Source: JAWLHJ01 sp039587535 (GTDB lineage: Bacteria > Gemmatimonadota > Gemmatimonadetes > Longimicrobiales > Gaopeijiaceae). From it: DNA of 64,000 nt. Positions 16,639 to 25,817 of this stretch are shown here, piece by piece. Where the stretch lies: assembly GCA_039587535.1 (NCBI GenBank), contig JBDHIF010000012.1:62001-126000 (forward strand). The letters are read 5' to 3'. The first letter of the stretch is position 1, and every line of letters starts with the position of its first letter. Position numbers and translations under genes: made by a program. The notes under the pieces were generated by a model, which worked only from the letters and a program-made list of their open reading frames with translations, did no database searches and was not told the DNA's origin.

Positions 16639-19587
16639 ATGCCGTCTGCCAAGCCCGACTTCGCTCCCGACACCGCCCGCCCGGGCGAGCGCCTCGTGGT
16701 ACGGGGTGCCCGAGAGCACAATCTGCGTGATATCGACGTCGTGCTCCCTCGGGAGCGCCTGGTGGTCATCACGGGACTGTCTGGGTCTGGGAAGTCCTCG
16801 CTGGCGTTCGACACGATTTACGCGGAAGGCCAGCGCCGGTACGTCGAATCCCTCTCCGCGTATGCCCGGCAGTTCCTGGGGCTCATGGAAAAGCCCGATG
16901 TCGACGCGATCGAGGGCCTGAGTCCGGCCATCTCCATCGAGCAGAAGACGGTGAGCCGGAACCCACGATCCACCGTGGGGACCGTCACGGAGATCTACGA
17001 CTACCTTCGCCTCCTGTGGGCGCGGGCGGGCATCCCTCACTGCCCGAACTGCGGTGAGCCGGTTCTGAGGCAGTCCGCCACGCAGATCGTGGACCAGCTC
17101 CTGGTGTTTCCCGAGGGCACTCGGGTGGAGGTGCTCGCCCCGCTGGTTCGTGGGAGGAAGGGCGAGTTCCGCGAGCTGATGGAGAAGGCGAGAAAGGACG
17201 GCTTCGTGAGGGTTCGTGCCGACGGCGAGACCTACGACCTGTCGGAGCCGCCCAAGCTCAACCGGTACGAGAATCATGACCTCGCCGTGGTCGTCGACCG
17301 ACTCGTGCTGAGGGAGCGGGATCGGGATCGCATTGCGGACTCCGTGGAGACGGCGCTCCGAACCGGTGGAGGAGTTCTCGAGGTCCTGGAGCACGGAAGT
17401 GATCTCCCGGAGCCGCGAAGCCATGTCTACAGCGAACACTACGCCTGTTCGAATTGCGGGACGAACCTTCCGGAGCTCGAGCCCAGGCAGTTTTCGTTCA
17501 ACTCGCCGTACGGCGCGTGCGACGAATGCGGCGGTCTCGGCACGCGCAAGGAGGTCAACCCGGATCTCCTCACCGCCGACCCGAGCGTCTCCCTCTTGGA
17601 GGGCGTCATTCTCCCCTGGGGGGATCCTTCCGGCCAGGTGCGGCGATCCGTCATCCCGGGGCTTGCGGAAGCCTACGAGTTCGACCCGAACACACCATGG
17701 GGCGGCCTGCCGACGGACGTGCGCGACGCCATCCTCCACGGGTCCGGTTCCATGAAGCTCCGATTCCCGTACAGGGCGGGCGGGAAGGGCGGGTACTACG
17801 AGGATGTGTGGGAGGGCGTGGTGGCCGGTGTCGGCCGGCGCTACGGGGAGACTGGGTCCGAGGCCGTGCGCAGCCAGCTCGACGAGTACATGTCCACGCT
17901 CCCCTGTACGGCATGCGGTGGCAGTCGTCTGGCGGCCGCGTCACGGGCGGTCACGGTGGGGGGGCGCTCCCTCGGCGACATCGCCGAGCTCTCCATCGGC
18001 GAGGCACTGACATTCTTCGAGCAGCTGCCCGTGCGCGATCCCGGAGGAAGTGTCCGATCGCTCGCGTCGGGGGAGGGTGCAATGGGTCTCGGGGGACACG
18101 GGTCGATCCGACCCCTTCCGGGCGAGATCGCCGGTCCCATCCTGAAGGAGGTCGCCGAGCGGCTGCGCTTCCTTCGGGACGTGGGTCTGCAGTATCTCAC
18201 ACTGGGGCGTGGGGCAGGCACGCTGTCCGGCGGTGAGGCGCAGCGCATCCGACTCGCCACGCAGATCGGGAGCCGTCTGGTAGGGGTGCTCTACATCCTT
18301 GACGAGCCGTCCATCGGGCTCCACCAGCGGGACAACGGCCGGCTACTCGACACGCTGAGGCGTCTCAGGGATCTCGGGAACACCGTTGTGGTGGTGGAGC
18401 ACGACGAAGACACCATCCGTGCCGCCGACTGGATCGTGGATCTCGGGCCCGGCGCCGGACGGCACGGCGGTGAGGTCGTGGCCGAGGGCACGTTGGACGC
18501 CATTCTGGCGGAGGAGAACTCGCTCACGGGAGCCTATCTGCGCGGCGACCGGGTGATTCCATTGCCCCGCGATCGCCGCCCGGCGGATGCGGAGCAGGCC
18601 CTGGTGGTGCGCGGCGCCCGGGGCAACAATCTCTGCAACATCGAGGCGCGTTTTCCCTTGGGGACCTTCACCTGCGTGACCGGCGTGAGCGGCTCCGGCA
18701 AATCGACGTTGGTGAACGACACGCTCTACCACGCGCTGTCGCGGAAGCTCCACCGGAGCAAGCTCGTGCCCGCCACCCACGACACCGTCGAAGGCATCCA
18801 GCTCGTGGACAAGGTCATCGACGTCGACCAGTCGCCCATCGGTAGGACGCCGCGTTCGAATCCGGCGACGTACACGGGTCTGTTCACGCCCATCCGCGAT
18901 CTGTTCGCCAATCTTCCCGAGTCCCAGATGCGAGGGTATGGGCCCGGACGATTCTCCTTCAACGTGAAGGGTGGACGCTGCGAGGCTTGCCAGGGCGATG
19001 GGTTGGTGAAGATCGAGATGCACTTCCTTCCCGACGTTTACGTCCCCTGCGACGTGTGCCGGGGGCGGCGCTACAACCGAGAGACCCTGGACGTCTATTA
19101 CAAGGGCAAGAACATCGCCGACGTCCTGGACATGACCGTGGAGGATGCGCTGGAGTTCTTCGACGCTGTGCCGCGCATCAAGAACAAGCTCCAGACCCTA
19201 CACGACGTGGGGCTCGGGTACATCCACCTGGGTCAGTCCGCGACCACGTTGTCCGGGGGTGAGGCGCAGCGGGTCAAGCTTGCCACCGAGCTCTCCAAAC
19301 GCGCTACTGGCAGAACCGTCTACATCCTCGACGAACCGACGACCGGCCTGCACTTCGAAGACGTGCGGGTGCTCCTGGAGGTGCTCCACCGCCTCGTGGA
19401 GATGGGCAACACGGTGATCGTCATCGAGCACAACCTGGAGGTTGTGAAGACTGCCGACTGGATCCTTGATCTGGGGCCGGAAGGGGGAGCGGGAGGTGGA
19501 GTGATCGTTGCCGAGGGCACTCCAGAGGGGGTGGCGGGCATCGACGCGTCGCATACCGGCCGGCACCTGAGACCCCTGCTGAGCTGA
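16639..19587 (+). CDS. uvrA: Excinuclease ABC subunit A
   Basis: A 982-residue DNA-damage recognition ATPase of nucleotide excision repair. Both ABC modules are complete: Walker A GLSGSGKSS and GVSGSGKST, ABC signatures LSGGEAQRIRLA and LSGGEAQRVKLA, and Walker B ILDEPSIGLH and ILDEPTTGLH. Zinc fingers are visible as CPNCGEPV, CSNCGTN with CDECGG, and CEACQGDG with CDVCRG. ATG 16639 is chosen because the conserved ERLVVRGAREHNL begins about 16 residues on; the frame extends to 16567 without conservation. It lies behind the htpX hairpin. Confidence 0.96.
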   Translation: MPSAKPDFAPDTARPGERLVVRGAREHNLRDIDVVLPRERLVVITGLSGSGKSSLAFDTIYAEGQRRYVESLSAYARQFLGLMEKPDVDAIEGLSPAISIEQKTVSRNPRSTVGTVTEIYDYLRLLWARAGIPHCPNCGEPVLRQSATQIVDQLLVFPEGTRVEVLAPLVRGRKGEFRELMEKARKDGFVRVRADGETYDLSEPPKLNRYENHDLAVVVDRLVLRERDRDRIADSVETALRTGGGVLEVLEHGSDLPEPRSHVYSEHYACSNCGTNLPELEPRQFSFNSPYGACDECGGLGTRKEVNPDLLTADPSVSLLEGVILPWGDPSGQVRRSVIPGLAEAYEFDPNTPWGGLPTDVRDAILHGSGSMKLRFPYRAGGKGGYYEDVWEGVVAGVGRRYGETGSEAVRSQLDEYMSTLPCTACGGSRLAAASRAVTVGGRSLGDIAELSIGEALTFFEQLPVRDPGGSVRSLASGEGAMGLGGHGSIRPLPGEIAGPILKEVAERLRFLRDVGLQYLTLGRGAGTLSGGEAQRIRLATQIGSRLVGVLYILDEPSIGLHQRDNGRLLDTLRRLRDLGNTVVVVEHDEDTIRAADWIVDLGPGAGRHGGEVVAEGTLDAILAEENSLTGAYLRGDRVIPLPRDRRPADAEQALVVRGARGNNLCNIEARFPLGTFTCVTGVSGSGKSTLVNDTLYHALSRKLHRSKLVPATHDTVEGIQLVDKVIDVDQSPIGRTPRSNPATYTGLFTPIRDLFANLPESQMRGYGPGRFSFNVKGGRCEACQGDGLVKIEMHFLPDVYVPCDVCRGRRYNRETLDVYYKGKNIADVLDMTVEDALEFFDAVPRIKNKLQTLHDVGLGYIHLGQSATTLSGGEAQRVKLATELSKRATGRTVYILDEPTTGLHFEDVRVLLEVLHRLVEMGNTVIVIEHNLEVVKTADWILDLGPEGGAGGGVIVAEGTPEGVAGIDASHTGRHLRPLLS

Positions 19588-19789
19588 GCTTGGTGCTCGT
19601 CGAGAGGAGCCGGATCTCCGGGCTTGCCCGTGCGACCGGAATCCTGAGCCCTTACCTTTCGGTCCAGAGGGAGCCGGCGGTGGGGTGCGGAGAAACCGTC
19701 CCCTGCCGGTTGCCGTAAGGGGATGGAGAGGGGCCGGGTTCCGGCTCCGTGATTCATCCGTCCCACCGGACATAGCCAACGGAGAACGA

Positions 19790-20191
19790 ATGGTCACCCG
19801 AGAGGACCTTGAAAGCTTCCTGATCCGCATGGATCTGGACTGGGAGGAGGTCGACGACGGGATGTATCTCGTCCGCGGCCGCAACAGCGGCCTACCCATG
19901 GTCGTCCACCATGCGGACAACCTGCTGCTGATTCGCCTCAAGGTGATGGACATGCCTGAGGCCAGTCCGACGGAAGCCGGTCTATATCGCCGCCTGCTCG
20001 AGCTGAACGCTACGGACGTCGTCCATGGCGCCTACGGCCTCGAGGACGGAGAGCTCATCCTGAGCGATACCCTGGAGCTGGAAACCTTGGACCTGCATGA
20101 GCTTCAGGCTTCCATGGAGTCCATCGAGCTCGCGGCTGTCAGTCACATGAATACGATCCGGTCCCTGGCCGGCATGGGTACGGAGGAGTAA
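19790..20191 (+). CDS. YbjN/T3SS-chaperone-like small protein
   Basis: A 133-residue acidic protein (MVTREDLESFLIRM start) with the alternating helix and sheet pattern of the YbjN/CesT-like chaperone fold, including a DNLLLIRLKV strand and YRRLLELNATDVVHGAYGL. ATG 19790 has GGAG at 19781-19784. It lies 3 nt before pspA, and YbjN-like genes are often found beside pspA, so I infer a role in membrane-stress response or in controlling PspA assembly. The 202-bp gap upstream holds nothing I can identify. No enzyme motif is present. Confidence 0.7.
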   Translation: MVTREDLESFLIRMDLDWEEVDDGMYLVRGRNSGLPMVVHHADNLLLIRLKVMDMPEASPTEAGLYRRLLELNATDVVHGAYGLEDGELILSDTLELETLDLHELQASMESIELAAVSHMNTIRSLAGMGTEE

Positions 20192-20194
20192 GGC

Positions 20195-21043
20195 ATGGGG
20201 ATCTTCCAGAAGCTTTCGACCGTGATCAAGTCGAACATCAACGACCTGATCTCACGGGCCGAGAACCCAGAGAAGATGCTGAACCAGATCATCCTGGACA
20301 TGCGCGACCAGCTGGCCAAGGCGAAGCGTGAGGTCGCCTCGGCCATCGCGGACGAGCGGAAGCTCAAGTCTCAGCTCGACGCCGAGGTCAAGCAGGCCAG
20401 GGATTGGCAGCACCGTGCCATGCTGGCGGTAAAAGAGGATCGAGACGACCTGGCCAAGCAGGCTCTTCTGAGGCAAAAGGAGCATTCGGAGCGCGCTCAG
20501 GTCCTGCAGCAGACCTGGGAGGCGCAGGCTGCGGAGACCGAGAAGCTCAAGGGCTCCCTCAGGCAGTTGAACGACAAGATCGAGGAGGCGAAGCGGAAGC
20601 GGAATCTCCTCATCGCCAAGCAGAAGCGCGCCCAGGCCCAGCGCCGCATTCACGAGACCATGTCGGGCTTGTCCGACACTTCGGCTTTCGAGGCCTTCAA
20701 CAGGATGGCCGACAAGATCGAGGAGGAAGAGCGAAAGAGCGTCGCTCAGGCAGAGGTCACGGAGGCGCTTCAGGGCGATACGCTGGAGACGGAGTTCCTT
20801 CGTCTGGAAGCGGGGCCCGGAGGTGCGGACGTGGAGGACCAGCTGCTGGCCCTCAAGCAGGAGATGGGGCTGATCGCGGCGCCGAAGAAGGATGCCAGCA
20901 AGCGGCTGGGGTCCGGCCAGGAAGACGAGGTCGTTCAGGACGCGGAGGTGGAGGAGGACGATTCCGAGAGCGATTCCGAGATCCCGGAGGCCGAGCTGCT
21001 CTCCGAGTTCGATCGCCTGGAGGAGAAGCACTCGGAGTCCTGA
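20195..21043 (+). CDS. pspA: PspA/IM30 family membrane-stress protein
   Basis: A 282-residue, almost wholly helical protein. The amphipathic N-terminus MGIFQKLSTVIKSNINDLIS fits PspA, followed by PEKMLNQIILDM and a long coiled coil (about 30-190) rich in Lys, Glu and Gln. PspA proteins form ESCRT-III-like rods or rings on the inner membrane and repair it after stress. The C-terminus (about 230-282) is very acidic (EEDDSESDSEIPEAEL) and longer than in E. coli PspA. No pspF or pspBC is nearby, so control differs from the enteric system. Confidence 0.92.
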   Translation: MGIFQKLSTVIKSNINDLISRAENPEKMLNQIILDMRDQLAKAKREVASAIADERKLKSQLDAEVKQARDWQHRAMLAVKEDRDDLAKQALLRQKEHSERAQVLQQTWEAQAAETEKLKGSLRQLNDKIEEAKRKRNLLIAKQKRAQAQRRIHETMSGLSDTSAFEAFNRMADKIEEEERKSVAQAEVTEALQGDTLETEFLRLEAGPGGADVEDQLLALKQEMGLIAAPKKDASKRLGSGQEDEVVQDAEVEEDDSESDSEIPEAELLSEFDRLEEKHSES

Positions 21044-21065
21044 CGCGTTGGTTCGGACTGGGTCA

Positions 21066-21140
21066 CGAGAGGGCCTCGTCGCCGGTGGGCGCTACGCTCC
21101 GCATGCGTTGCATCCGAGCCCGCGCGACGAGGCCCTCTCG
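21066..21140. repeat. Long perfect inverted repeat downstream of pspA
   Basis: A 17-bp perfect inverted repeat: CGAGAGGGCCTCGTCGC at 21066-21082 and its complement GCGACGAGGCCCTCTCG at 21124-21140, with a 41-nt loop that can itself pair partly (GTGGGC with GCCCGC). It starts 22 nt after the pspA stop and lies 150 nt before the next gene. No U-run follows on either strand. It may be a bidirectional terminator, a structured RNA or a mobile-repeat remnant. Confidence 0.75.
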
Positions 21141-21291
21141 CAGCCCATCGAACCCGCGTCGCAGCGGTCTCGGTTCGGGCGGGACGTAGGACGGGCAGCC
21201 TGAGGCAGACCTGCCCAGTCGGTTCGCCCCCTTTCGTCCGGGCGCGCCTCGCGCATCTTTGGCGAGGCCCCTCTTACGCACGGATGATCCC

Positions 21292-22161
21292 ATGAGCACC
21301 GTATACTTCAACGGCGAGTACCTCCCCAAGTCGGAAGCCCACGTATCAGTGGACGATCGAGGCTTTCTGCTGGGGGACGGGATCTACGAGGTGACGCCCT
21401 TTTACGGGGGGTCACCCTTCGGGATCGACCGGCATCTCCGTCGCATGCAGAACGGCCTGGAGTGGATGCGCATCGACTTCGACGTCTCGGTCCTGGACGA
21501 AGTGCATCGAACGCTCATTCACCGGAACGGGCTGGACGTGGAGGACCGTTCCATGGTCTATGTGCAGGTCACCCGGGGCGCGGCGCCGCGTACCCACTAC
21601 TTCCCCACGGTACCGGTGGAGCCGACGGTGTACGCTTACGCGGCCAAATGGAGTCGCCCGGCCGATGATGTGTGGGCCCAGGGGTTTCGCGCCATCACCG
21701 TGCCTGATCGCCGATGGAGCCGGGTGGATATCAAGACCATCTGTCTCCTCCCCAACGCCCTCGCCTATCAGGCGGCCAAGGACGCTGGCGTGGACGACGC
21801 CATCATGGTGCGGGACGGGGTCGCGCTGGAGGGCGCCCACCAGAACTTCTGGGGTGTCTTCGATGGGACGGTGGTCACCCATCCGACGACGCACCAGATC
21901 CTGCCGGGGATCACCAGGGGGTTCGTCCTGGAGGTGGCGGAGGAGCTCGGGATCCCGGTCGAGCAGCGTGCCATGGCCGTCGAGGAGCTGCCCCTGGCGG
22001 ACGAGCTCTTCTTCACCGGGACCACGGGCGAGGTGAAGCCGTGCGTGGAGGTCGATGGTCGCCGGGTGGGGGGCGGAGGGGTGGGGCCCGTCACGCAGCG
22101 CCTGTCCGACGGCTTCCTGGCCCGGGTCGAGGAGACGCGCGCGGCCGGGGTGGCCCGCTGA
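21292..22161 (+). CDS. dat: D-amino-acid (D-alanine) transaminase
   Basis: A 289-residue class IV PLP aminotransferase. FLLGDGIYEVTPFYGG near the N-terminus, the PLP-lysine in VDIKTICLLPNALA, GAHQNFWGVFDG, LPGITRGFVLEVA and FFTGTTGEVKPC are typical of the D-alanine transaminase branch rather than branched-chain enzymes; the DIK-xxx-LLPN arrangement is the best clue. It makes D-Glu or D-Ala for peptidoglycan. ATG 21292 precedes a standard start (MSTVYFNGEYLP). It is unlinked to pspA and stands just ahead of the peptidoglycan-scavenging island. Confidence 0.85.
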   Translation: MSTVYFNGEYLPKSEAHVSVDDRGFLLGDGIYEVTPFYGGSPFGIDRHLRRMQNGLEWMRIDFDVSVLDEVHRTLIHRNGLDVEDRSMVYVQVTRGAAPRTHYFPTVPVEPTVYAYAAKWSRPADDVWAQGFRAITVPDRRWSRVDIKTICLLPNALAYQAAKDAGVDDAIMVRDGVALEGAHQNFWGVFDGTVVTHPTTHQILPGITRGFVLEVAEELGIPVEQRAMAVEELPLADELFFTGTTGEVKPCVEVDGRRVGGGGVGPVTQRLSDGFLARVEETRAAGVAR

Positions 22162-22192
22162 GCGTATTCCGAGGCGAGTCGTCCGGCGTCGA

Positions 22193-23230
22193 ATGAACTT
22201 CGGTGGGCGAGGTGGACACCGAGCTCGCATGCTTTTGTCGGGAGCACTGGCGTTGGCCGGATGCGGCGGGGCCTTGGAGCAACCGGCCTCGGGTATCGTC
22301 GAGCCGTCTCCCACCAGCGGCGAGGGTGTGCGCCTGGTCTATCTGGGCACCGGCGGATGGCTCTTCGAGCATGAAGGCGCACAGGTCCTTGCCGGACCGC
22401 TCTTCTCCAATCCCGCCTTCCTGACCACGGGCCTTGGGCTTATCGAGCCCGACACGGTTGCCATCGATCGGTACATGAGCCGGCTCGACGTCTCCGGCGC
22501 TGCTGCGATCCTCGTGGGTCACGCCCATTACGATCACCTCATGGATGTTCCCAGGGTGGCGCGCCGCCATGCTCCGGACGCTCGGATCCTGGGAAGCCGG
22601 ACAGTTCTCAACACGCTTGGAACCTGGTCGGGTCTGATGGACAGGGTCGAGGTCATGAACGAGGTGGCCGGGGACGAGGCCACGTCCGGGCACTGGGTGC
22701 ACCTAGGGACGAGCATCCGGGTCATGGCGCTCCGATCCCTACACGGGCCCCATTTCGACGGGCTCACGTTCTACGCGGGGACCGCGGAGGGGCCGAGAGC
22801 GGAGATGCCCGGGGCGGCCACCGAGTGGGTGGACGGTGAGACGTACGCTTTCCTGGTCGACTTTCTGGACGCCGGGGGCGGCGTTGTCTTCCGGATCTAC
22901 TACCAGGACGCCGTTGCACCGCCACCGTGGGGTTTCGCGCCGGACGCTGTTGTCTCGGCTCGCCCCGTGGACGTTGCCATCCTCGTGCCAGCCACCTTCG
23001 AGGAGGTCCCCTGGCACCCCGAGGCCATCGTTCGGAACCTGCGGCCCCGTAGAGTGCTGCTTGGCCATTGGGAGGATTTCTTCAAGCCATTCGCCGAGCT
23101 TCCCAGGCCCGTGCCCTTCACGGACCTGAGCGAGTTCGAGGCACGGCTGGGGCGCGCGTTCACCGGGCCCGTCTGGCGACCTGACCGATTCACCGAGTTC
23201 CGCTTCCCGGCCTGCGCGGACTGCTCGTGA
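22193..23230 (+). CDS. Lipoprotein with metallo-beta-lactamase fold
   Basis: A 345-residue protein. From ATG 22193 there is a signal peptide with lipobox LAGC, so the mature protein is probably membrane-anchored outside the cytoplasm. The metallohydrolase site is VGHAHYDHLMD (HxHxDH), with later His residues in LHGPHFDG and LLGHWEDF. The pattern resembles UlaG/NAPE-PLD-like hydrolases, and no substrate can be named. Anchoring of this fold by a lipobox is less common than a cytoplasmic form. It overlaps the chromate transporter by 4 nt (GTGA). Confidence 0.72.
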   Translation: MNFGGRGGHRARMLLSGALALAGCGGALEQPASGIVEPSPTSGEGVRLVYLGTGGWLFEHEGAQVLAGPLFSNPAFLTTGLGLIEPDTVAIDRYMSRLDVSGAAAILVGHAHYDHLMDVPRVARRHAPDARILGSRTVLNTLGTWSGLMDRVEVMNEVAGDEATSGHWVHLGTSIRVMALRSLHGPHFDGLTFYAGTAEGPRAEMPGAATEWVDGETYAFLVDFLDAGGGVVFRIYYQDAVAPPPWGFAPDAVVSARPVDVAILVPATFEEVPWHPEAIVRNLRPRRVLLGHWEDFFKPFAELPRPVPFTDLSEFEARLGRAFTGPVWRPDRFTEFRFPACADCS

Positions 23231-24411
23231 CTGGACGGGCCGGCCCCGGTGGCTTGGGCGAGCTGGCGCGCCTCTTCCTGAAGCTCGGCGTGATCGCCTT
23301 CGGAGGCCCCGCGGCGCACATCGCGATGTTGGAGGACGAGGTGGTGACCCGCCGGGGCTGGATGGCCCGGCAACACTTCCTGGACCTCATCGGAGCCACG
23401 AACCTCATCCCAGGCCCGAACTCCACCGAGATGACCATGCACGTGGGGTACGAGCGGGCAGGATGGGCAGGCCTGTTCACCGCCGGGACGTGCTTCATTC
23501 TCCCGGCGGTCCTCATCACCGGCTCCCTGGCCTGGCTATACGTCCTGTACGGCGCCCTGCCTGCGGTGGAACCCTTCCTCTACGGCGTCAAGCCGGCGGT
23601 GATCGCGGTGATCGTGGGTGCCGTAGGGCGGCTGGGAAGGCCCGCGGTCAAGGACTGGCGCTTCGCGGTGCTCGGGGTGGCCGTGATCGGAGTCCTCCTC
23701 GCGAACTTGCTCACCGAGGTCCCTGCGCTTCTGCTGGGTGGTGTGGTGGGGATGCTGTGGTTCCGGGCCGGGAAGGCGGGCGACAGCGACACGGCGAGCC
23801 GGTACCTGCCGATCCTCTTTCTGCAGCAAGGGGGGCTCACCGAGGGAGTGGGACAGGCCTCCGCGGGCGCGGCGGCGGTGGCCGTGTCGCTCCCGAAGGT
23901 CTTCCTGTTCTTCCTGAAGATCGGCGCTGTGCTCTATGGGAGCGGGTACGTGCTCGTCGCCTTTCTCGAGGGCGGCCTGGTGACCGAGATGAGCTGGCTC
24001 ACGCAGGCGCAGCTTCTGGACGCCATTGCGATCGGCCAGCTCACCCCCGGGCCCGTGCTCTCGACGTCCACCTTCATCGGATACCTTCTGGACGGGGTCC
24101 CGGGTGCCGTCGCGGCAACGGTGGGCATCTTCCTCCCGTCTTTCTTCTTCGTCCTCCTGCTAAATCCGCTCATCCCCCGACTCCGCGACTCGGCGTGGAT
24201 GTCGGCCTTCCTGGACGCCGTGAACGTATCGGCCCTGGCGCTCATGGTGGCGGTGACGATCGACCTCGCCACGTCGGTACTCGTTTCCTGGCCAGCGTGG
24301 ACGATCGCGGTGGGGGCTGGTTTCCTCGTCCTGCGGTTCCGGACCAACGCCGCCTGGCTGGTGTTGGGCGGGGCGGTGGTGGGTCGGGCGCTATGGCCGT
24401 GGGTGAGCTGA
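23227..24411 (+). CDS. chrA: Chromate transporter, two-domain CHR family
   Basis: A 394-residue membrane protein with about ten hydrophobic segments made of two homologous halves, each opening with a KLGVIAFGGPAAH or KIGAVLYGSGYVL type segment and containing a PGP motif (IPGPNSTEM and LTPGPVL). Bidomain CHR proteins export chromate, though many homologues carry other oxyanions. GTG 23227 overlaps the upstream stop. No chromate reductase is nearby. Confidence 0.88.
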   Translation: MTGRAGPGGLGELARLFLKLGVIAFGGPAAHIAMLEDEVVTRRGWMARQHFLDLIGATNLIPGPNSTEMTMHVGYERAGWAGLFTAGTCFILPAVLITGSLAWLYVLYGALPAVEPFLYGVKPAVIAVIVGAVGRLGRPAVKDWRFAVLGVAVIGVLLANLLTEVPALLLGGVVGMLWFRAGKAGDSDTASRYLPILFLQQGGLTEGVGQASAGAAAVAVSLPKVFLFFLKIGAVLYGSGYVLVAFLEGGLVTEMSWLTQAQLLDAIAIGQLTPGPVLSTSTFIGYLLDGVPGAVAATVGIFLPSFFFVLLLNPLIPRLRDSAWMSAFLDAVNVSALALMVAVTIDLATSVLVSWPAWTIAVGAGFLVLRFRTNAAWLVLGGAVVGRALWPWVS

Positions 24412-24430
24412 GCCTGGAGGCGGACCGCGA

Positions 24431-25708
24431 TCAGGGATAGATCAGGTAGGTCGAGCGGAGTGCGCGGAACGCGTCGAGCTGTCGGCCCCACTCGTCTGTA
24501 AGGGCGTCCAAGGCCGCTCCGGCCTCGACACCTGTGCGGAGCGCGTCCGTTCCGGCTAGCCGGTCGAAGTGAGCCTCGTTCCACGACCACATGTCCCCCG
24601 ACATGCGGTAGGCCTCGAGCACCATGGCCACGCCTACTCCGGGGGCGTCGAAAGTGGGGTCCTCCACGACCATCCGGACCCCGTGCACTTCTTCGCCCTC
24701 GAACTTGCCGTCGCCCGCTCCCTGTGGCGTGAAGGTGGCCGGCTCGAACCGCACGCCGCGGAATGCATATCCCTCGAGCGCCGAGGCGAGCGCCTCGCCG
24801 TCGAGCCACGGGGCCCCGACCCACTGGAAAGCTCGCCCCGTGCCGCGACCGACAGAAAGAGGGGTACCTTCGAACAGGCATGTGCCCGGGTACGCCAAGG
24901 CGCTCTCCAACGACGGCATGTTCGGGGAGGGGGCCACCCAGGGGAGGCCCGTCTGGTCGAAAGTCGTGGATCGCGTCAGACCGTCCACAGGCACCACCCG
25001 CAGCTCGACGTCGATGCCGAACTCACCCACGTACAGTCGAGCCAGCTCTCCCGGAGTCATCCCGTGGCGCATGGGTATGGGGTAGAGTCCCACGAACGTG
25101 CTGTAACCGGGGTCCAGGACGTTCCCCTGAACGGTCGCGCCTCCGATCGGGTTCGGGCGGTCCAGCACCACGAAAGGGATCCCGTGACGTCCCGCTTCCT
25201 CCATGGCATACGCCATGGAATAGACGTAGGTGTAGTAGCGCGCTCCGACGTCTTGGAGGTCGAAAAGGAATACGTCGATCCCTTCCAACATCTCCGGCGT
25301 GGGACGGCGGGTCTCGCCGTACAGGGAGTGGATCGGGAGTCCCGTCTGCTCGTCGGTGCGGCTGGCCACGCTCTCTCCGGCCTCGGCTCGACCTGCGATG
25401 CCGTGCTCTGGAGAGTAGAGGGCCACCAGCTGCACGTCCGAGTGCTCGGCGAGACGGTCGATCGAGGATCGGCCCGCGCGGTCGAGACCGGTGTGGTTCG
25501 TCAGGAGCCCCACGCGCATGCCGCGTACCAGGTGCAGGGAGTCCTCGAGCAAGACATCGATGCCCGGGCGGACCACCCTTCCCGCATCCTGGCCGCTCCT
25601 CGCACCAGCGTTTCCGGGGTCGGGGGAGCACGCCATCGGCAGCGCGAGCCCCCAGAATGCGAGGACCCCCGCGAACACCCTTGATTGTGACAGTGTAGGG
25701 GTGAACAT
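24431..25708 (-). CDS. namZ: DUF1343 exo-beta-N-acetylmuramidase (NamZ-like) lipoprotein
   Basis: A 425-residue protein. From the ATG complementary to 25706-25708 it has a signal peptide ending in the lipobox-like PMAC. Family features are GIDVLLED, VGLLTNHTGLDRAGRS, YSPEHGIAG, SLYGETRRP, FDLQDVGARYYTY and DRPNPIGG, all standard in DUF1343. B. subtilis NamZ of this family releases MurNAc from the non-reducing end of peptidoglycan fragments. It is divergent from two NagZ-type genes, matching the known NamZ/NagZ partnership. An upstream Met (25765) is open but would spoil the signal peptide. Confidence 0.88.
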   Translation of the reverse strand: MFTPTLSQSRVFAGVLAFWGLALPMACSPDPGNAGARSGQDAGRVVRPGIDVLLEDSLHLVRGMRVGLLTNHTGLDRAGRSSIDRLAEHSDVQLVALYSPEHGIAGRAEAGESVASRTDEQTGLPIHSLYGETRRPTPEMLEGIDVFLFDLQDVGARYYTYVYSMAYAMEEAGRHGIPFVVLDRPNPIGGATVQGNVLDPGYSTFVGLYPIPMRHGMTPGELARLYVGEFGIDVELRVVPVDGLTRSTTFDQTGLPWVAPSPNMPSLESALAYPGTCLFEGTPLSVGRGTGRAFQWVGAPWLDGEALASALEGYAFRGVRFEPATFTPQGAGDGKFEGEEVHGVRMVVEDPTFDAPGVGVAMVLEAYRMSGDMWSWNEAHFDRLAGTDALRTGVEAGAALDALTDEWGRQLDAFRALRSTYLIYP

Positions 25709-25817
25709 ATGTCCCGGTCGTCCGTCGAAAAGCTCACGATCCGTGGTGTGCTCCAGCTCCGGCAAGGATCGTCGGCCCGTCGGTCGCCGTCAACGCGCCT
25801 CCTCCGACGTCCACCTC
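25709..25817. promoter_or_regulatory. Divergent namZ/nagZ intergenic region
   Basis: These 109 bp lie between the divergent namZ-like and first GH3 genes and must hold both promoters unless they lie within the 5-prime coding ends. I found no convincing -35/-10 pair or palindrome, and neither gene has a strong Shine-Dalgarno here. The placement suggests shared control. Confidence 0.35.
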
